A stretch of DNA of 64,000 nucleotides from Elusimicrobiota bacterium. Its GTDB lineage: Bacteria; Elusimicrobiota; Elusimicrobia; UBA1565; UBA9628. A model generated the notes under the pieces. It was not told the origin of the DNA. It did no database searches and saw only the letters and a program-made list of their open reading frames with translations. Within the stretch, counting starts at the first letter, position 1. Every line of letters starts with the position of its first letter. This document shows, one piece after another, positions 1 through 9,606 of the stretch. The stretch spans positions 62,001 to 126,000 of the forward strand of contig JACRDN010000005.1 of NCBI GenBank assembly GCA_016218575.1, in the 5' to 3' direction. The position numbers and the translations under genes are program-made.

Positions 1-1
1 C

Positions 2-838
2 AAGTTCGTCACCAGCCGCCATATTAAGGAAAGGCTTTTGAAGGAACAGCAGGTCAACGTCGGACTGCGCATAGAGGCTCTTGAGGGCGAAGGCCACTTC
101 AAGGTCTCAGGTCGGGGAGAGCTCCATTTGGCCATTCTCATCGAGACCATGCGTCGAGAGGGCTATGAACTCGCTGTCTCGCGCCCAGAGGTCATATTCA
201 AGGAGGACGGCGGGCAGTGGACCGAGCCTTTTGAGCATCTGGTGGTGGACATACCCGCCGAATACCAAGGGGCCGTAATCGAGGCCTTGGGCAAACGCAA
301 CGCCCAGATGCTCAATATGATCCCCGAAGGTGCGGAGCGCCTGCGCCTGGAGTACCTGGTGGCTTCTCGGGGGCTCATGGGATTCAAGTCCGAGCTTCTC
401 ACTCTTACCCGAGGCATGGGGCTTATGCACCACTCCTTCCACGGCTACGCGCCCAAGGGCCCTGACCCGATCCAGCGCGCCAGCGGGGTTCTCATCGCTA
501 TGGAGAAGGGCCGAACCACAGGCTACGCTCTCTGCAACCTTCAGGAGCGCAGCCGCTTCTTCGTGGGCCCCGGCGTGGACGTTTACGAGGGCATGATTGT
601 CGGCATCAACAGCAGAGAGAACGACTTGGTGGTCAACCCCTGCAAGGCCAAGGCCTTGACCAACATGAGGAGCAAGGCCAGCGACGAGGCCATAGATCTG
701 ACTCCCCCCCTCGTCCTCACTTTGGAGCAGGCCATCGAGTTCATCGACACGAGCGAGCTCGTCGAGGTCACCCCCAAGAGCATCCGCTTGAGGAAGAAGA
801 TCCTCGCCTACAGCAGCCGCAAGCGCGCCGAGCGCTGA
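2..838 (+). CDS. typA: TypA/BipA ribosome-associated GTPase, 3' part
   Basis: The frame is already open at the window edge, so this is the C-terminal 278 residues of a protein usually about 600 residues long; the GTPase domain lies outside. TypA is an EF-G-like translational GTPase used in 50S assembly and stress or low-temperature growth. Visible family marks are the GRGELHLAILIETMRREG stretch of the EF-G-like domain, EYLVASRGLMGFKSE in the domain V-like part, and the BipA-specific tail with NPCKAKALTNMRSK and a basic end. It converges on the PorV-like gene; a 40-bp palindrome lies between them. Family assignment is secure. Confidence 0.97.
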   Translation, partial: KFVTSRHIKERLLKEQQVNVGLRIEALEGEGHFKVSGRGELHLAILIETMRREGYELAVSRPEVIFKEDGGQWTEPFEHLVVDIPAEYQGAVIEALGKRNAQMLNMIPEGAERLRLEYLVASRGLMGFKSELLTLTRGMGLMHHSFHGYAPKGPDPIQRASGVLIAMEKGRTTGYALCNLQERSRFFVGPGVDVYEGMIVGINSRENDLVVNPCKAKALTNMRSKASDEAIDLTPPLVLTLEQAIEFIDTSELVEVTPKSIRLRKKILAYSSRKRAER

Positions 839-858
839 CCCCGTAGCCCCAAGCCTGA

Positions 859-898
859 GTTATCCACAAAAACTTCCTGGAAAGTTTTTGTGGATAAC
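859..898. repeat. DnaA-box palindrome, copy 1 (probable bidirectional terminator)
   Basis: A 17-bp perfect inverted repeat, GTTATCCACAAAAACTT and its complement, encloses a 6-nt loop (876-881). The outer ends are TTATCCACA and TGTGGATAA, which equal the E. coli consensus DnaA box in inverted orientation. The inner part (A-tract, short GC stem, T-tract) has the layout of a bidirectional intrinsic terminator and sits between two convergent genes. Related copies lie at 28910-28948 and 53469-53508. Confidence 0.85.
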
Positions 899-903
899 CC
901 GCG

Positions 904-2052
904 TTAGTATATCCACCCCGGGATTCCCAACGACTGCTCCCTCGGAGCTGGCCTGGGGGCGGGCGGGGAGTCGAGCGGCTCAGGCACCTTGTCGTCTAGC
1001 TCCTGGAGGCGGGGGCGGGCTGGTTGCCAGACGCGCTGGCGGCGCGGCTTGCTTCTCTGCACTGGCGCCGCCGCGCCGAAGCGGTAGGTGAAGGTGAAGC
1101 GGTGCGTGCCTCCGAGGTCGCCGCCCATGCTCCAAGCGTAATCCACGAAAATCCTTCCCCGCCAACGCAGGCCCAGCCCCATGGTGAGCCCCCCGTTGTC
1201 GCGCAGGAACTGATACCCCAGCCTCGCGGCGTAGGTTTTTAGCCAGATATACTCAACGCCCGCGTCGGCCCGCCACTGTCTCTCATGCGTCAGGTACTCG
1301 CTGTCGGCGGCCCAGGTCACGCCGTGAGAGCCCGCGTAGCTCTGCTGCAGGGCCACGCCGGAGCGCAAGGTCGTGGGCAGGGGGTCGGCGAGCTCAATGT
1401 ACTTGAGCTGGCCCCCTAGGTTGAGGACAGAGAGACCGAACGAGGCCCCCGCCTCCGGGGAGTGGGCCAAATACCCGGCGTCCGCGCTCATGGCGCTGGC
1501 ATGGTACTGCTCGACCAAGGTCGAGCGTATGAATTTGCCGGAGGCTCCCAGGTAATGGTTGATTCCATAGTGCGCATCCTTGGAGTCGAGCGAGGTCGTG
1601 CCCGCCCTTTCCGCGTAGCCTAGCGTGGCCACCAGGTCCGAGCCCGCGCTGCGTGTCTCCGAGCTCAAGAACGAACCGTTCGAATTGGTGCGGTTGATCT
1701 CGATGCTGCCGCTTTGGGAGAAGAGGAGGCTCGCACCCCAGCCGGCATAGCCGCTTCCCGATATTCCCGAGAAAGGCAGCGGCCCCCCGTAGGCGAAATG
1801 CTGGATGTTGTTGCCGGCTAGGCCCGAGATGAAGGTCGCGGCAAGCTCATGGGCGTTCAGGCGGCTTAAGCCCGCGGGGTTGTAGTGGAGGGCGCTAACG
1901 TCGCTGGCCACAGCGGTGAAGGCCCCGCCCATCCCCAGGGCGCGGCTGCCCATGGGAATGGAGAGGACCGGGGCGGCGGTGACGCCGGGGTTTTCCGCGG
2001 CACTCGCCGGCCGGGCCGTGAGAAGGATAAGGGCCGATATCCAGAGGGGCAT
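904..2052 (-). CDS. PorV/PorQ-family outer-membrane beta-barrel protein
   Basis: This 382-residue protein starts with a signal peptide (cleavage near ASAAE, residue 19) followed by the UPF0164/PorV signature GSRALGMGGAFTAVASD and LHYNPAGLSRL. The rest alternates short hydrophobic and polar stretches with many Gly and Tyr residues, as expected for a beta-barrel; the last 50 residues are Pro/Arg-rich. PorV in Bacteroidetes is an outer-membrane component of type IX secretion that hands over C-terminal-domain cargo. The gene begins only 2 bp after the stop of an exported peptidase carrying a cargo-like C-terminal domain, so the two probably form one operon. The family call is good; the T9SS role is inference. 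Confidence 0.85.
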   Translation of the reverse strand: MPLWISALILLTARPASAAENPGVTAAPVLSIPMGSRALGMGGAFTAVASDVSALHYNPAGLSRLNAHELAATFISGLAGNNIQHFAYGGPLPFSGISGSGYAGWGASLLFSQSGSIEINRTNSNGSFLSSETRSAGSDLVATLGYAERAGTTSLDSKDAHYGINHYLGASGKFIRSTLVEQYHASAMSADAGYLAHSPEAGASFGLSVLNLGGQLKYIELADPLPTTLRSGVALQQSYAGSHGVTWAADSEYLTHERQWRADAGVEYIWLKTYAARLGYQFLRDNGGLTMGLGLRWRGRIFVDYAWSMGGDLGGTHRFTFTYRFGAAAPVQRSKPRRQRVWQPARPRLQELDDKVPEPLDSPPAPRPAPREQSLGIPGWIY

Positions 2053-2054
2053 GC

Positions 2055-5000
2055 CTATTTGACGACCGCCACCTTTTGAGTCTTGGAAAATCCGGGGCCC
2101 GTCATGCGCAGTAGATAGATGCCGCTGGCCACGACCGTTCCGCTGTAATTGGTGCCGTTCCAGTCCACCGAACCCTTCCCGGCCGGGACCTCGCCGTCGA
2201 ATAGGGTCGAGACGAGTGTCCCCCCCAAGGTGTAGAGCCTGAGGGTCACTTTCCCGGGGCTTTGGACCTCGTATTTGATCGTGGTCTTTTCCCCCCGCGC
2301 CGGATTGAAGACATTGTTCCAGGCGGTGAGCGCGCTTTGGTTGGTGGTCAAGTTGAGCGCCTGGGAAAGCCCCAGGGAGACGGTACTGCCTGCCACGTTG
2401 TAGGCGAAGACCTCGAGATGGATCGTGCCCACGGCCGGAAATCGAGCGGCGAAGCCGGAGGCGAGCTGAAGCTGTCCGGTGATGTTGCCCAAGGCGTTGT
2501 TGGAAGAGAGAAATAGCAGGTAATCCCCGGCCTGGGCCGGGACGTGGGAGAGGGTGCCGGGAAGGGCGTTCTGGGCGTGGTCGCGCAGTTGGGCGTAGGC
2601 GAAATTATAATCCTGCGTGCGCGGGAAGGTCGTGACGCGCACCGAGAAGCTCAAGCGGTCGTTGTCGAAGGAGGCGCTTACTAGGCTTGCCGAGAGCGCC
2701 CCGGCGCTGGGGACGCTCAAGCGCAAAGTGTAGGGGGCGGTGGAGTTGACTCCGCTGTTGGAGCCTCCGCCCACGGTTTCACCGCCGGCTACCTGGAGGT
2801 AGAATTGCCCGGCCGAGCCGTTGTCGTAGGTGAGGCGAACCTGCGACTGAGTAGTGGTGCAGTCGGCGGGGGTGCAGAAGCCGGAATCCGTGTTGATGCC
2901 GTCGAAGGCGGGTGCGGCCGTAGCCACGGCACGGTGGTTCAAGTCGTACAGGGTCAGGGCGTAGCCCTTATAGAAGGAGCCGTCGGCGGGCAGGTCCATG
3001 GTGGCGGTGATGCGCCCGGCTCCGGCCCCGAAGGTGTAGAAGTCAAGGTCTCCCGCGGGATAGATGCTCGCGCTAACGATGGGTCGGGTGGCCACGTCCA
3101 CGGCCGTCTCGAAGCCGTCGTTTCGGGCGCTGGCGGTGTCGAAGGAGTCGCTCACGCCCGCGACCGAAGTGAGGCCGTGGGAGGCGAATTTGCTGTTGAT
3201 GACGGTTTGGGCCGTCCCCGCTCCACCGCAGGCCGAGACCAGACCCAGGCTGTCGGCACGGCGCATGGCGTCCAAGAACTCCTGGAAGCTCTCCGGAAAG
3301 AAGAGAAGCGCCTGGAAGGCCAAGCCGTCGGCGCAGGAGCGCCCGACCGCGGCTCCCAGGGCCGTCACCCGATCCTTGCGGATGTCCCAGAGGGTTTGGC
3401 TGAGAAAAAGGCTGTCGTCGTGGATTTCCCCGCTCCAGTTCGTGTTGCTGAGCACGCGGCAGGCGGTGTTGGTCGGGCAGTCGAGCTCGCGCAGGGGGCC
3501 GTTTCCACCCAAGGTGGTGACCACGAAGGTTCCGATCGCGCTCGTGTTGAGGGAGCTTGCCGAGAAATAGTCGGCCACGCCCTCGGAGATGGCTCCGGCC
3601 TGGCCGAAGTTCTGGATGGGCCATATCTTCTCGACCACGTAATGGGTGTATTCATGGTGTACGACCGTGGCGTCGTCGGTGAAGGCGTCGGATGGCTGGG
3701 CCGCTGAAACGTCGCCGAAATAGAGATCGTCGTGCTCCGGGTTGTAGAAGGCGTTGACGAGGTTCGGCCCGGCCAAGGCCATGGCCGCGACCGGGGCGCC
3801 GAGGTAGGCCGCGCTTGATTTGTTGACATCGGCCATGAAGTAGTCGTGCATGAGGTTCAAGTGGTAGAAGAGGCTGAGCTCGCTCCTCATCGCCTCATAG
3901 GCGTGCTCCGCGGGGCTCCAGGTGAAGGAGGAGCCAGCGGGGTTGATCACGGCCGGGGCGGTTAAGGCCAGCCAGCTCGAGAGGCTCACGTCGTAGCCCG
4001 TGTTCTGCCCCGATGAGTTGCTCTTGAGCCGCAGGGTCATGGTCTGGCCGGGGACCGCCGCGCCCTTAAACGAGCCCAGGCTGCCCAGATAGGCGGCCAC
4101 GGGGTTGCCAGCGGAGTCCAGGATGTGGACCTCGTCGTCGTCGGCGATGTCGAGGGCCTCGCCGAATTCCCCCGAGCTGATGGCCCCCACGTTAAAGCTC
4201 GAGAATATCGGAAGGAATTTGACCGCCGTCGGGGCCAGCGCGCTTATGTCGATCGTGGAAAGGTGGGTGGCGCTGTTGGAGTACGGGTGGGGCGAGGAGG
4301 CGGACGTCGCCACGGTACTCCAGACCCCGCTGCCGTTGTCGAAGTGCGCGCTCGGGCCCCTGGCGTTGGAGACGTTGACGAAGGGGCCCTGGAGCTGGGA
4401 GAAGACCTTGCCCGCGGTGGCGCTGCAGAAAAATCCCTGGCCGTAGATGGGGTCGCCTCCGGTCAGGGCGTAGCTCGAGCCGCTGGCGACATAGACCTTT
4501 TGATGCAGGAAAGGGCGGGCGACGGGGGTGGGAGTGGTCACCGGGTCTATGTCATAGACGAGTCCGCGCACGGTTCCGGAGGTGGTGCAGACGGGGGGCG
4601 CCTGGAATCTGAGGTCGTTGTAGCGGAATAGGATCTCCCCGGTATGGGCGTCCACGTAGTAGCGCCAGAGCCCGCCGCGGCCGCTCACGCTGAACTTCCA
4701 CGCCAAATGGCTGCGCCCGGACCTTTCATTGGGGAAGATGACGAGCGAGCCTTCGGAGCGCGGCGGCAGGCCCAGGTCGCGCTCCACGGCCTGCGCGGCC
4801 TGGCGGGCGTTGAGCGATGGCTCTGTGTCGAGAGAAAGGTCCGGCTCGAACCTCGAGTTGACGCCGAGCACGGAGCCGCCGGGGCCCAAGTGCACCTTTA
4901 CTCGGGCGAATTCCACCGGGAGTCCTCGGTAGGTTTGGCGGTAGAGAAGATGGGAATGCCCGTCAGAGGAGCTCTTTTTCTCGACCAGAAGGGAGCCCGG

Positions 5001-5363
5001 ATCTATTCCCAGGAGGTCCTTGGTCTCGGCGAGGAACAGCCCCGCTGCCTGCTCGGGACGCGGGGCGCGGCCCGCCGCCAAGCCGGCCGGCCCGAGGCTG
5101 CGGACCCTGGCTTTTCCGCCCGTGAGAGCAGCGGGCTTTCCGGTCCTGGGATCGAAGCGCAGTTCCCAGTTCGTCCCTTCCCGGCGTCGGAACTCCTGGA
5201 AGACCTTGAGGGTTTTCTTGTCCGGGCCGCGACGGACGCGCCTCTCCAACTGGTCCAGGCCGAATCGGCGGGCCTCGCGTCTGCCATCTGGGGAGGGCTT
5301 GACGGCCTGGGCCTGCGTGGGAATCAGGCTCATGGCCAGTGCGGCGGACCAAGCGAGTCGCAT
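2055..5363 (-). CDS. Exported M36/thermolysin-like metallopeptidase with C-terminal FlgD/T9SS-like domain
   Basis: A 1,102-residue protein with a signal peptide (residues 1-20, ending QAQA). Residues about 90-260 look like the FTP and PepSY inhibitory propeptide regions, including WRYYVDAHTGEILFRYND. The zinc site is HEYTH at 570-574 with the third ligand Glu594 in AISEGVADYF, the gluzincin arrangement of fungalysin/thermolysin peptidases. Residues about 620-1010 contain Cys pairs and beta-sandwich-like pre-peptidase regions. The last 85 residues (NVFNPARGEKTTIKYEV to WNGTNYSGTVVASGIYLLRM) match the FlgD Ig-like/type A sorting-domain pattern. Probably a secreted protease whose C-terminus directs export or surface attachment, co-transcribed with the PorV-like gene downstream. 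M36 versus M4 cannot be settled by eye. Confidence 0.85.
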   Translation of the reverse strand: MRLAWSAALAMSLIPTQAQAVKPSPDGRREARRFGLDQLERRVRRGPDKKTLKVFQEFRRREGTNWELRFDPRTGKPAALTGGKARVRSLGPAGLAAGRAPRPEQAAGLFLAETKDLLGIDPGSLLVEKKSSSDGHSHLLYRQTYRGLPVEFARVKVHLGPGGSVLGVNSRFEPDLSLDTEPSLNARQAAQAVERDLGLPPRSEGSLVIFPNERSGRSHLAWKFSVSGRGGLWRYYVDAHTGEILFRYNDLRFQAPPVCTTSGTVRGLVYDIDPVTTPTPVARPFLHQKVYVASGSSYALTGGDPIYGQGFFCSATAGKVFSQLQGPFVNVSNARGPSAHFDNGSGVWSTVATSASSPHPYSNSATHLSTIDISALAPTAVKFLPIFSSFNVGAISSGEFGEALDIADDDEVHILDSAGNPVAAYLGSLGSFKGAAVPGQTMTLRLKSNSSGQNTGYDVSLSSWLALTAPAVINPAGSSFTWSPAEHAYEAMRSELSLFYHLNLMHDYFMADVNKSSAAYLGAPVAAMALAGPNLVNAFYNPEHDDLYFGDVSAAQPSDAFTDDATVVHHEYTHYVVEKIWPIQNFGQAGAISEGVADYFSASSLNTSAIGTFVVTTLGGNGPLRELDCPTNTACRVLSNTNWSGEIHDDSLFLSQTLWDIRKDRVTALGAAVGRSCADGLAFQALLFFPESFQEFLDAMRRADSLGLVSACGGAGTAQTVINSKFASHGLTSVAGVSDSFDTASARNDGFETAVDVATRPIVSASIYPAGDLDFYTFGAGAGRITATMDLPADGSFYKGYALTLYDLNHRAVATAAPAFDGINTDSGFCTPADCTTTQSQVRLTYDNGSAGQFYLQVAGGETVGGGSNSGVNSTAPYTLRLSVPSAGALSASLVSASFDNDRLSFSVRVTTFPRTQDYNFAYAQLRDHAQNALPGTLSHVPAQAGDYLLFLSSNNALGNITGQLQLASGFAARFPAVGTIHLEVFAYNVAGSTVSLGLSQALNLTTNQSALTAWNNVFNPARGEKTTIKYEVQSPGKVTLRLYTLGGTLVSTLFDGEVPAGKGSVDWNGTNYSGTVVASGIYLLRMTGPGFSKTQKVAVVK

Positions 5364-5465
5364 GTGGCTATAAGAATAACGGGTAGCGTTTTCGGAAATG
5401 TTTCGGGCCGGTTAAGAAAAGATTTCGAGGATTACGCTTGTTTTTCTTTGGTAAAATAGGACCTT

Positions 5466-5537
5466 GGGCCCGTAGCTCAATGGATAGAGTACGTGGCTTC
5501 GAACCACGGGATCCGGGTTCGATTCCTGGCGGGCCCA
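5466..5537 (+). tRNA. tRNA-Arg (anticodon TCG)
   Basis: A full cloverleaf can be drawn: acceptor stem GGGCCCG with CGGGCCC, D arm GCTC/GAGT, anticodon stem CGTGG/CCACG with loop CTTCGAA (anticodon TCG, reads CGA), T arm CCGGG/CCTGG with loop TTCGATT, discriminator A at 5537. CCA is not encoded. It lies 40 bp before yebC and may be transcribed with it. Confidence 0.96.
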
Positions 5538-5577
5538 TGGCGCAAGCCGGGCGCGCAGCCGCGAAGGGGGATATTTT

Positions 5578-6333
5578 ATGGGCGGTCATTCTCACTGGGC
5601 CGGAATCAAGCATAAGAAAGCCATCACCGACGCCAAGAAAGGCAAGGTTTGGACCAAGATCGTGAGGGAAATCACGATCGCGGCCAGGCTCTCGGGCGGT
5701 GACGCCGACGCCAACCCGCGCCTGCGTCGCGCCGTCGACGACGCCAGGGCCGCGAACATGCCCGCCGAGAACGTCAAGCGCGCCATCATGCGCGGCACCG
5801 GCGAAATTCCAGGGATATCCTACGAGGAGCTGACCTACGAGGGCTACGGCCCCTCGGGCGTGGCCATTCTGGTGGAGGTGACCACGGACAACCGCAACCG
5901 CACTCTGGGCGAAATTCGCACGATTTTCACCAAGGGCGGCGGCAATCTCGGCGAAGCCGGCTGCGTGGGCTGGATGTTCAAGGCCATCGGGCTCGTGTCT
6001 GTTCCCAAGGCCGCGGTCAAGGACGAGGATGCCTTCCTGGGCCAGGCCCTCGACCTAGGGGCTCAGGACATCGCCACGGATTTGCCCGAAGCCTACCAGA
6101 TTTACTGCGAGCCCAAGGATTTGGAGAAGGTCAAGCAGGGCCTGGAGGCCCTCAAGATCCCGGCGGCCTCGGCCGAGGCTGTCATGAAGCCCGAAAATAC
6201 AGTGTCACTGGACGAGGCCGCGGCCCCCAAGGTCCTCAAGCTGATGGAGGCCTTGGAGGAGCATGACGACGTCAAGAACGTCTACGCCAACTTCGACATT
6301 CCCGACTCGATTTTAGCTAAACTAAGCTCGTGA
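5578..6333 (+). CDS. yebC: YebC/PmpR-family protein
   Basis: A 251-residue protein of the usual family length with the diagnostic N-terminus GGHSHWAGIKHKKAITDAKK and the GGxLGExG-like segment GGNLGEAGCVGWMF. Members were first described as transcription regulators; some are now known to act on ribosomes stalled at proline-rich stretches. The start is set by AAGGGGG 4-5 nt upstream of the spacer before ATG. It heads the chain yebC-ruvC-ruvA-ruvB, a common bacterial order, and its stop overlaps the ruvC start (GTGA). Confidence 0.97.
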   Translation: MGGHSHWAGIKHKKAITDAKKGKVWTKIVREITIAARLSGGDADANPRLRRAVDDARAANMPAENVKRAIMRGTGEIPGISYEELTYEGYGPSGVAILVEVTTDNRNRTLGEIRTIFTKGGGNLGEAGCVGWMFKAIGLVSVPKAAVKDEDAFLGQALDLGAQDIATDLPEAYQIYCEPKDLEKVKQGLEALKIPAASAEAVMKPENTVSLDEAAAPKVLKLMEALEEHDDVKNVYANFDIPDSILAKLSS

Positions 6334-6851
6334 ACGGTTCGATTCTGGGAATCGATCCCGGAGTGTCCGAAACGGGCTGGGCTTTGCTCAATGCGGATTG
6401 TTCCGGCGCCCTGAAGCTCGGGGCCTGCGGCCTCATCACGACACCCGCCCACCGGGAGCTTCCAGAGCGCTTGAGAGATATCCACCGCTCCTTGAGCTTG
6501 GTTTTTCGCGAGCATCAGCCCGACTCCGTGGCCATCGAGGAAATGTTCTTCTTGAAGGCGGCTCACACCATCCGCGGCACCTTGCAGGCCCGCGGGGTCA
6601 TTCTATTGGCCGCAGCCGAGGCCAGACGGCCCATCTCCGAGTACAACCCGCGCACGGTCAAGCTAACACTCACGGGCAGCGGCAGCGCGGGCAAGCCCCA
6701 GATGCAGAGAGCGCTTCAGAAATCCCTGGGGCTGGCCGACATCCTGCGCCCCGATGACGTGGCCGACGCTGCGGCCATCGCGGTCTGCCATTGGCGGAGC
6801 TCCCGGATGCGCCGTCTCAAGGTCCTGGACAGCTTCGGAGGCGGGCGGTGA
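6330..6851 (+). CDS. ruvC: Crossover junction endodeoxyribonuclease RuvC
   Basis: RuvC cuts Holliday junctions during recombinational repair. The 173-residue product starts with the RNase H-like strand SILGIDPGVSETGW and has the four expected acidic residues: Asp9, Glu70 (VAIEEMFF), Asp143 and Asp146 (DDVADA). The GTG start overlaps the yebC stop, and the stop overlaps the ruvA start, so expression is likely translationally coupled. Confidence 0.97.
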   Translation: MNGSILGIDPGVSETGWALLNADCSGALKLGACGLITTPAHRELPERLRDIHRSLSLVFREHQPDSVAIEEMFFLKAAHTIRGTLQARGVILLAAAEARRPISEYNPRTVKLTLTGSGSAGKPQMQRALQKSLGLADILRPDDVADAAAIAVCHWRSSRMRRLKVLDSFGGGR

Positions 6852-7471
6852 TCGCCAGCCTGCGCGGGGTCTTGCTCTCCAGGGGCTCAGAGTCGCTCGT
6901 CCTCGAGGTCGGGGGCGTGGGCTATGAAATCCTGGCCACGCCCGCAGATCTGGCCCGGCTCCCGGAGTGCGGGTGCCCGGTGTTCCTTCACGTCGTGTCT
7001 TCCTTCGGCATGTACGGCGGCGGCGAGACCATGTACGGATTCTTCACGCCCCAGGAGAAAGCTCTCTTCCTGACGTTCAAGGACTGCGTTCCCTCTACCG
7101 GGGCTAAGAAGGCTCTCGAATACCTCGAGAAGGCCTCGAAGTCCCTGCCGGATTTCCGCCGCGCCATCATGGAGAAGGACTCCCGACTGCTCTGCGGCGT
7201 GTTCGGGTTCACCAAAAAAACCGCCGAACGTCTGATCGACGCGCTCAAGGACAAGCTGGAGGCGGTGCCCATCTCCGGCTCCGAGAAATTCTTCCGGGAC
7301 CCCGGGGCGGGGCTCTCGTCCGGGGCCCTGTCCCAGGCCTTGGGCGCTCTCTCGGCCCTGGGCTATAAGTCCTCCGAGTCCCGCGCGGTCCTTCAGGCCG
7401 TCGCGGAGGAGAGCTCGGGGCAAGGCCTTTGCGTCGAGGAAATCCTGCGCATGGCCCTCAAGAAATTATGA
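6848..7471 (+). CDS. ruvA: Holliday junction branch-migration protein RuvA
   Basis: RuvA binds the four-way junction and loads RuvB. I place the start at the GTG that overlaps the ruvC stop (GTGA), giving [10 protein letters not shown], the normal RuvA N-terminus; the frame stays open further upstream inside ruvC but that part is not RuvA-like. The 207-residue protein has the OB-fold N-terminus, a middle helix-hairpin-helix region (about residues 70-130, including [17 protein letters not shown]) and a C-terminal RuvB-binding domain. One difference from most RuvA is the segment [14 protein letters not shown], where typical sequences read like GVGPKTALNIL. Confidence 0.95.
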   Translation: MIASLRGVLLSRGSESLVLEVGGVGYEILATPADLARLPECGCPVFLHVVSSFGMYGGGETMYGFFTPQEKALFLTFKDCVPSTGAKKALEYLEKASKSLPDFRRAIMEKDSRLLCGVFGFTKKTAERLIDALKDKLEAVPISGSEKFFRDPGAGLSSGALSQALGALSALGYKSSESRAVLQAVAEESSGQGLCVEEILRMALKKL

Positions 7472-8481
7472 CCGAATCGGTGCTGAGCCCCGCCGCCAAA
7501 GCCGAGGAGGAGTCCTTCGACCGGGCCTTGAGGCCCCGGACCTTGGAGGAGTTCGTCGGCCAGGACAAGCTCAAGGAGAATCTCAAGGTATTCCTCGAGG
7601 CCGCCAAGAAGCGCGGCGAGCCGCTGGACCACTGCCTTTTCTACTCTCCCCCCGGCTTGGGCAAGACCACCTTGGCCAACATTCTCGCCCGAGAGATGGG
7701 AGTGAACCTGCGCACCGCCTCCGGCCCGATTCTGGAGCGGGTGGGCGACTTGGCGGCGATGCTCACCGATCTTGGGGACGGCGACATTTTCTTCATCGAC
7801 GAGATCCACCGCTTGAATCCCCTGGTCGAGGAGTCCCTGTACCCGGTGATGGAGGACTACACCTTCTTCATCTCTACGGGCAAGGGGCCGGCCGCCTCCA
7901 CCTTGAAGCTGGCCGTGCCGCGCTTCACCTTGGTGGGGGCCACGACCCGGGCCGGGCTTCTGACCGGCCCCTTGCGCGACCGCTTCGGCATCATCGGCAA
8001 CCTCGGCTTTTACGGCCAGGCAGAGCTCGAGGCGATAGTGGGAAGATCCGCGGCCATTCTCCGGATAGAGGCCGATCCCCAGGGAGCCTCGGAGATCGCG
8101 CGGCGCTCGCGCGGAACGCCGCGCATCGCCAACCGTCTGCTGCGCCGCGTGCGCGACTTCGCCCAGGTCAAGGGCGAGGGCGTCATCACGGCCGAGCTCT
8201 CACGCTACGCATTGGACTGCCTCGAGGTGGACGCCGAGGGCCTGGACGCCATGGACAGGAGGCTCCTCTCGGCCATCATAGAGAAGTTCGCGGGAGGTCC
8301 GGTCGGGGTCGAGAACCTGGCCATCGCGGTGAGCGAGGAGCTCGATACTCTCTCGGACGTGATCGAGCCTTACTTGATCCAGGCCGGGTTTATCGCGCGC
8401 ACCCCCCGCGGACGGGTCGTGACCGGCAAGGCTTACTCCCATCTCGGCCTTAAGCCCCCGAAGGAACCAGAACTTCTTTGA
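7468..8481 (+). CDS. ruvB: Holliday junction ATP-dependent helicase RuvB
   Basis: The 337-residue AAA+ motor of the RuvABC resolvasome. The start is the ATG overlapping the ruvA stop (ATGA). Walker A is PPGLGKTT at residues 61-68, Walker B IFFIDE at 107-112, followed by the RuvB-typical [17 protein letters not shown]; the arginine-finger/sensor region [18 protein letters not shown] and the winged-helix C-terminus are intact. The stop overlaps the TTG start of the next gene. Confidence 0.98.
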   Translation: MTESVLSPAAKAEEESFDRALRPRTLEEFVGQDKLKENLKVFLEAAKKRGEPLDHCLFYSPPGLGKTTLANILAREMGVNLRTASGPILERVGDLAAMLTDLGDGDIFFIDEIHRLNPLVEESLYPVMEDYTFFISTGKGPAASTLKLAVPRFTLVGATTRAGLLTGPLRDRFGIIGNLGFYGQAELEAIVGRSAAILRIEADPQGASEIARRSRGTPRIANRLLRRVRDFAQVKGEGVITAELSRYALDCLEVDAEGLDAMDRRLLSAIIEKFAGGPVGVENLAIAVSEELDTLSDVIEPYLIQAGFIARTPRGRVVTGKAYSHLGLKPPKEPELL

Positions 8482-9605
8482 CCGTCGCCCTTCTGACGGT
8501 GGCGCTGGCGGCGGCCTCGTCCCAGGCCGCGCCGCGACTCATCCAAATCCGCGTTATGCAGAAATCCGCGGAAGCGGTGGTGAAATGCGCGGGAGAGATC
8601 TCGGCGCGAGATTCCTCGGGGCAAAGGCATATTTTCGCGGCGGGAGAGGAGGTCGTTTTGACTCCCGCCTCCGAAGGAATCAAGGCAGGCTCTCTTTATA
8701 TGCGGGCCGAAGTCAGGATTTCCCCACGGGATTCCTCCCAACTTCTTCTTTTGGGAGGGAAATCATATCCCGGCAGCCTCATTTTCAGGCGAAACCCTGA
8801 CGCTTCCCTCACCGTCATCGACGAGCTGGGCATCGAGGAATATCTGCTGGGAGTGCTTCCCCATGAGATGGACGCCGACTGGCCTCTGGAAGCCCTGAAG
8901 GCCCAGGCCGTTGTGGCCCGGACCTTCGCCTACACCCAGCTCGGGCGCTTCCGCAAATCTGGCTTCGACCTCACCTCGGACACTCGCTCGCAGGTTTTCG
9001 GCGGCCTCGGAGAGGCCTCGCCGGTGGTGCGCCTGGCGGTGCGTCAGACCAAGGCGGAGGTGCTGGGCTACAAGGGGCGCATCCTGCCCGCTTTCTACCA
9101 CGCCTGCTGCGGAGGGCACACGGCCAATGCCGGGGCGGTCTGGGGCCAGAACGGCGACGTTGCGCCCCCCTTGCGGGGCGTCAAGGACAGGTACTGCGTG
9201 GTTTCGCCCTTGGCTCGCTGGAAGGCTTTCTTCTCATATGATGACATCGTGGCCGCGCTGCAGCGCAACCATCTCTTCTCGGGAGTCCTCCGGCGCTTCG
9301 AGATCGCGCGCCGCGACATGATCTCCGGACACGTGCGCAGCTTCCTGGTCAAGATCGGGCGTGACGAGATGAGCGTCAAGGCCGATGACCTTCGCCAGGG
9401 TCTGGGGGCGTCGGAATTCCGCAGCGCGCGCGTCAGCCGCATACGCAAGGTCGAGGACGGCATAGAGTTCATCGGTAGCGGCTCTGGCCACGGCGTCGGG
9501 CTCTGCCAGTGGGGCGCCAAGATACAGGCGGAGAAAGGGCGCTCCTACGAGCAAATCCTCCAGTTTTACTTTCCCTCCTCCGTCCTTGCCGAGATCGACG
9601 AGTAA
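8478..9605 (+). CDS. SpoIID/LytB-domain protein
   Basis: A 375-residue protein beginning with TTG that overlaps the ruvB stop (TTGA). Residues 2-18 form a short signal peptide ([14 protein letters not shown]). The SpoIID/LytB domain spans about residues 110-370: [36 protein letters not shown], and the ending [14 protein letters not shown], all family signatures. SpoIID cuts peptidoglycan glycan strands in sporulating Firmicutes; homologues in non-sporulating Gram-negatives act in cell-wall remodelling. Sporulation is not implied. The neighbours are repair and tRNA-modification genes, so placement gives no functional hint. Confidence 0.9.
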   Translation: MTVALLTVALAAASSQAAPRLIQIRVMQKSAEAVVKCAGEISARDSSGQRHIFAAGEEVVLTPASEGIKAGSLYMRAEVRISPRDSSQLLLLGGKSYPGSLIFRRNPDASLTVIDELGIEEYLLGVLPHEMDADWPLEALKAQAVVARTFAYTQLGRFRKSGFDLTSDTRSQVFGGLGEASPVVRLAVRQTKAEVLGYKGRILPAFYHACCGGHTANAGAVWGQNGDVAPPLRGVKDRYCVVSPLARWKAFFSYDDIVAALQRNHLFSGVLRRFEIARRDMISGHVRSFLVKIGRDEMSVKADDLRQGLGASEFRSARVSRIRKVEDGIEFIGSGSGHGVGLCQWGAKIQAEKGRSYEQILQFYFPSSVLAEIDE

Positions 9606-9606
9606 A

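Noticed and set aside
859-898. Replication origin suggested by paired DnaA boxes
   Set aside because: Only two boxes per site, no dnaA, dnaN or gidA nearby, no AT-rich unwinding region, and the element recurs at two other places after gene ends.
5368-5613. Reverse-strand 81-residue frame with a GIEPGSRGSKPRTL-type peptide
   Set aside because: It is the antisense of tRNA-Arg; this peptide is a well-known artefact of reading tRNA genes backwards.
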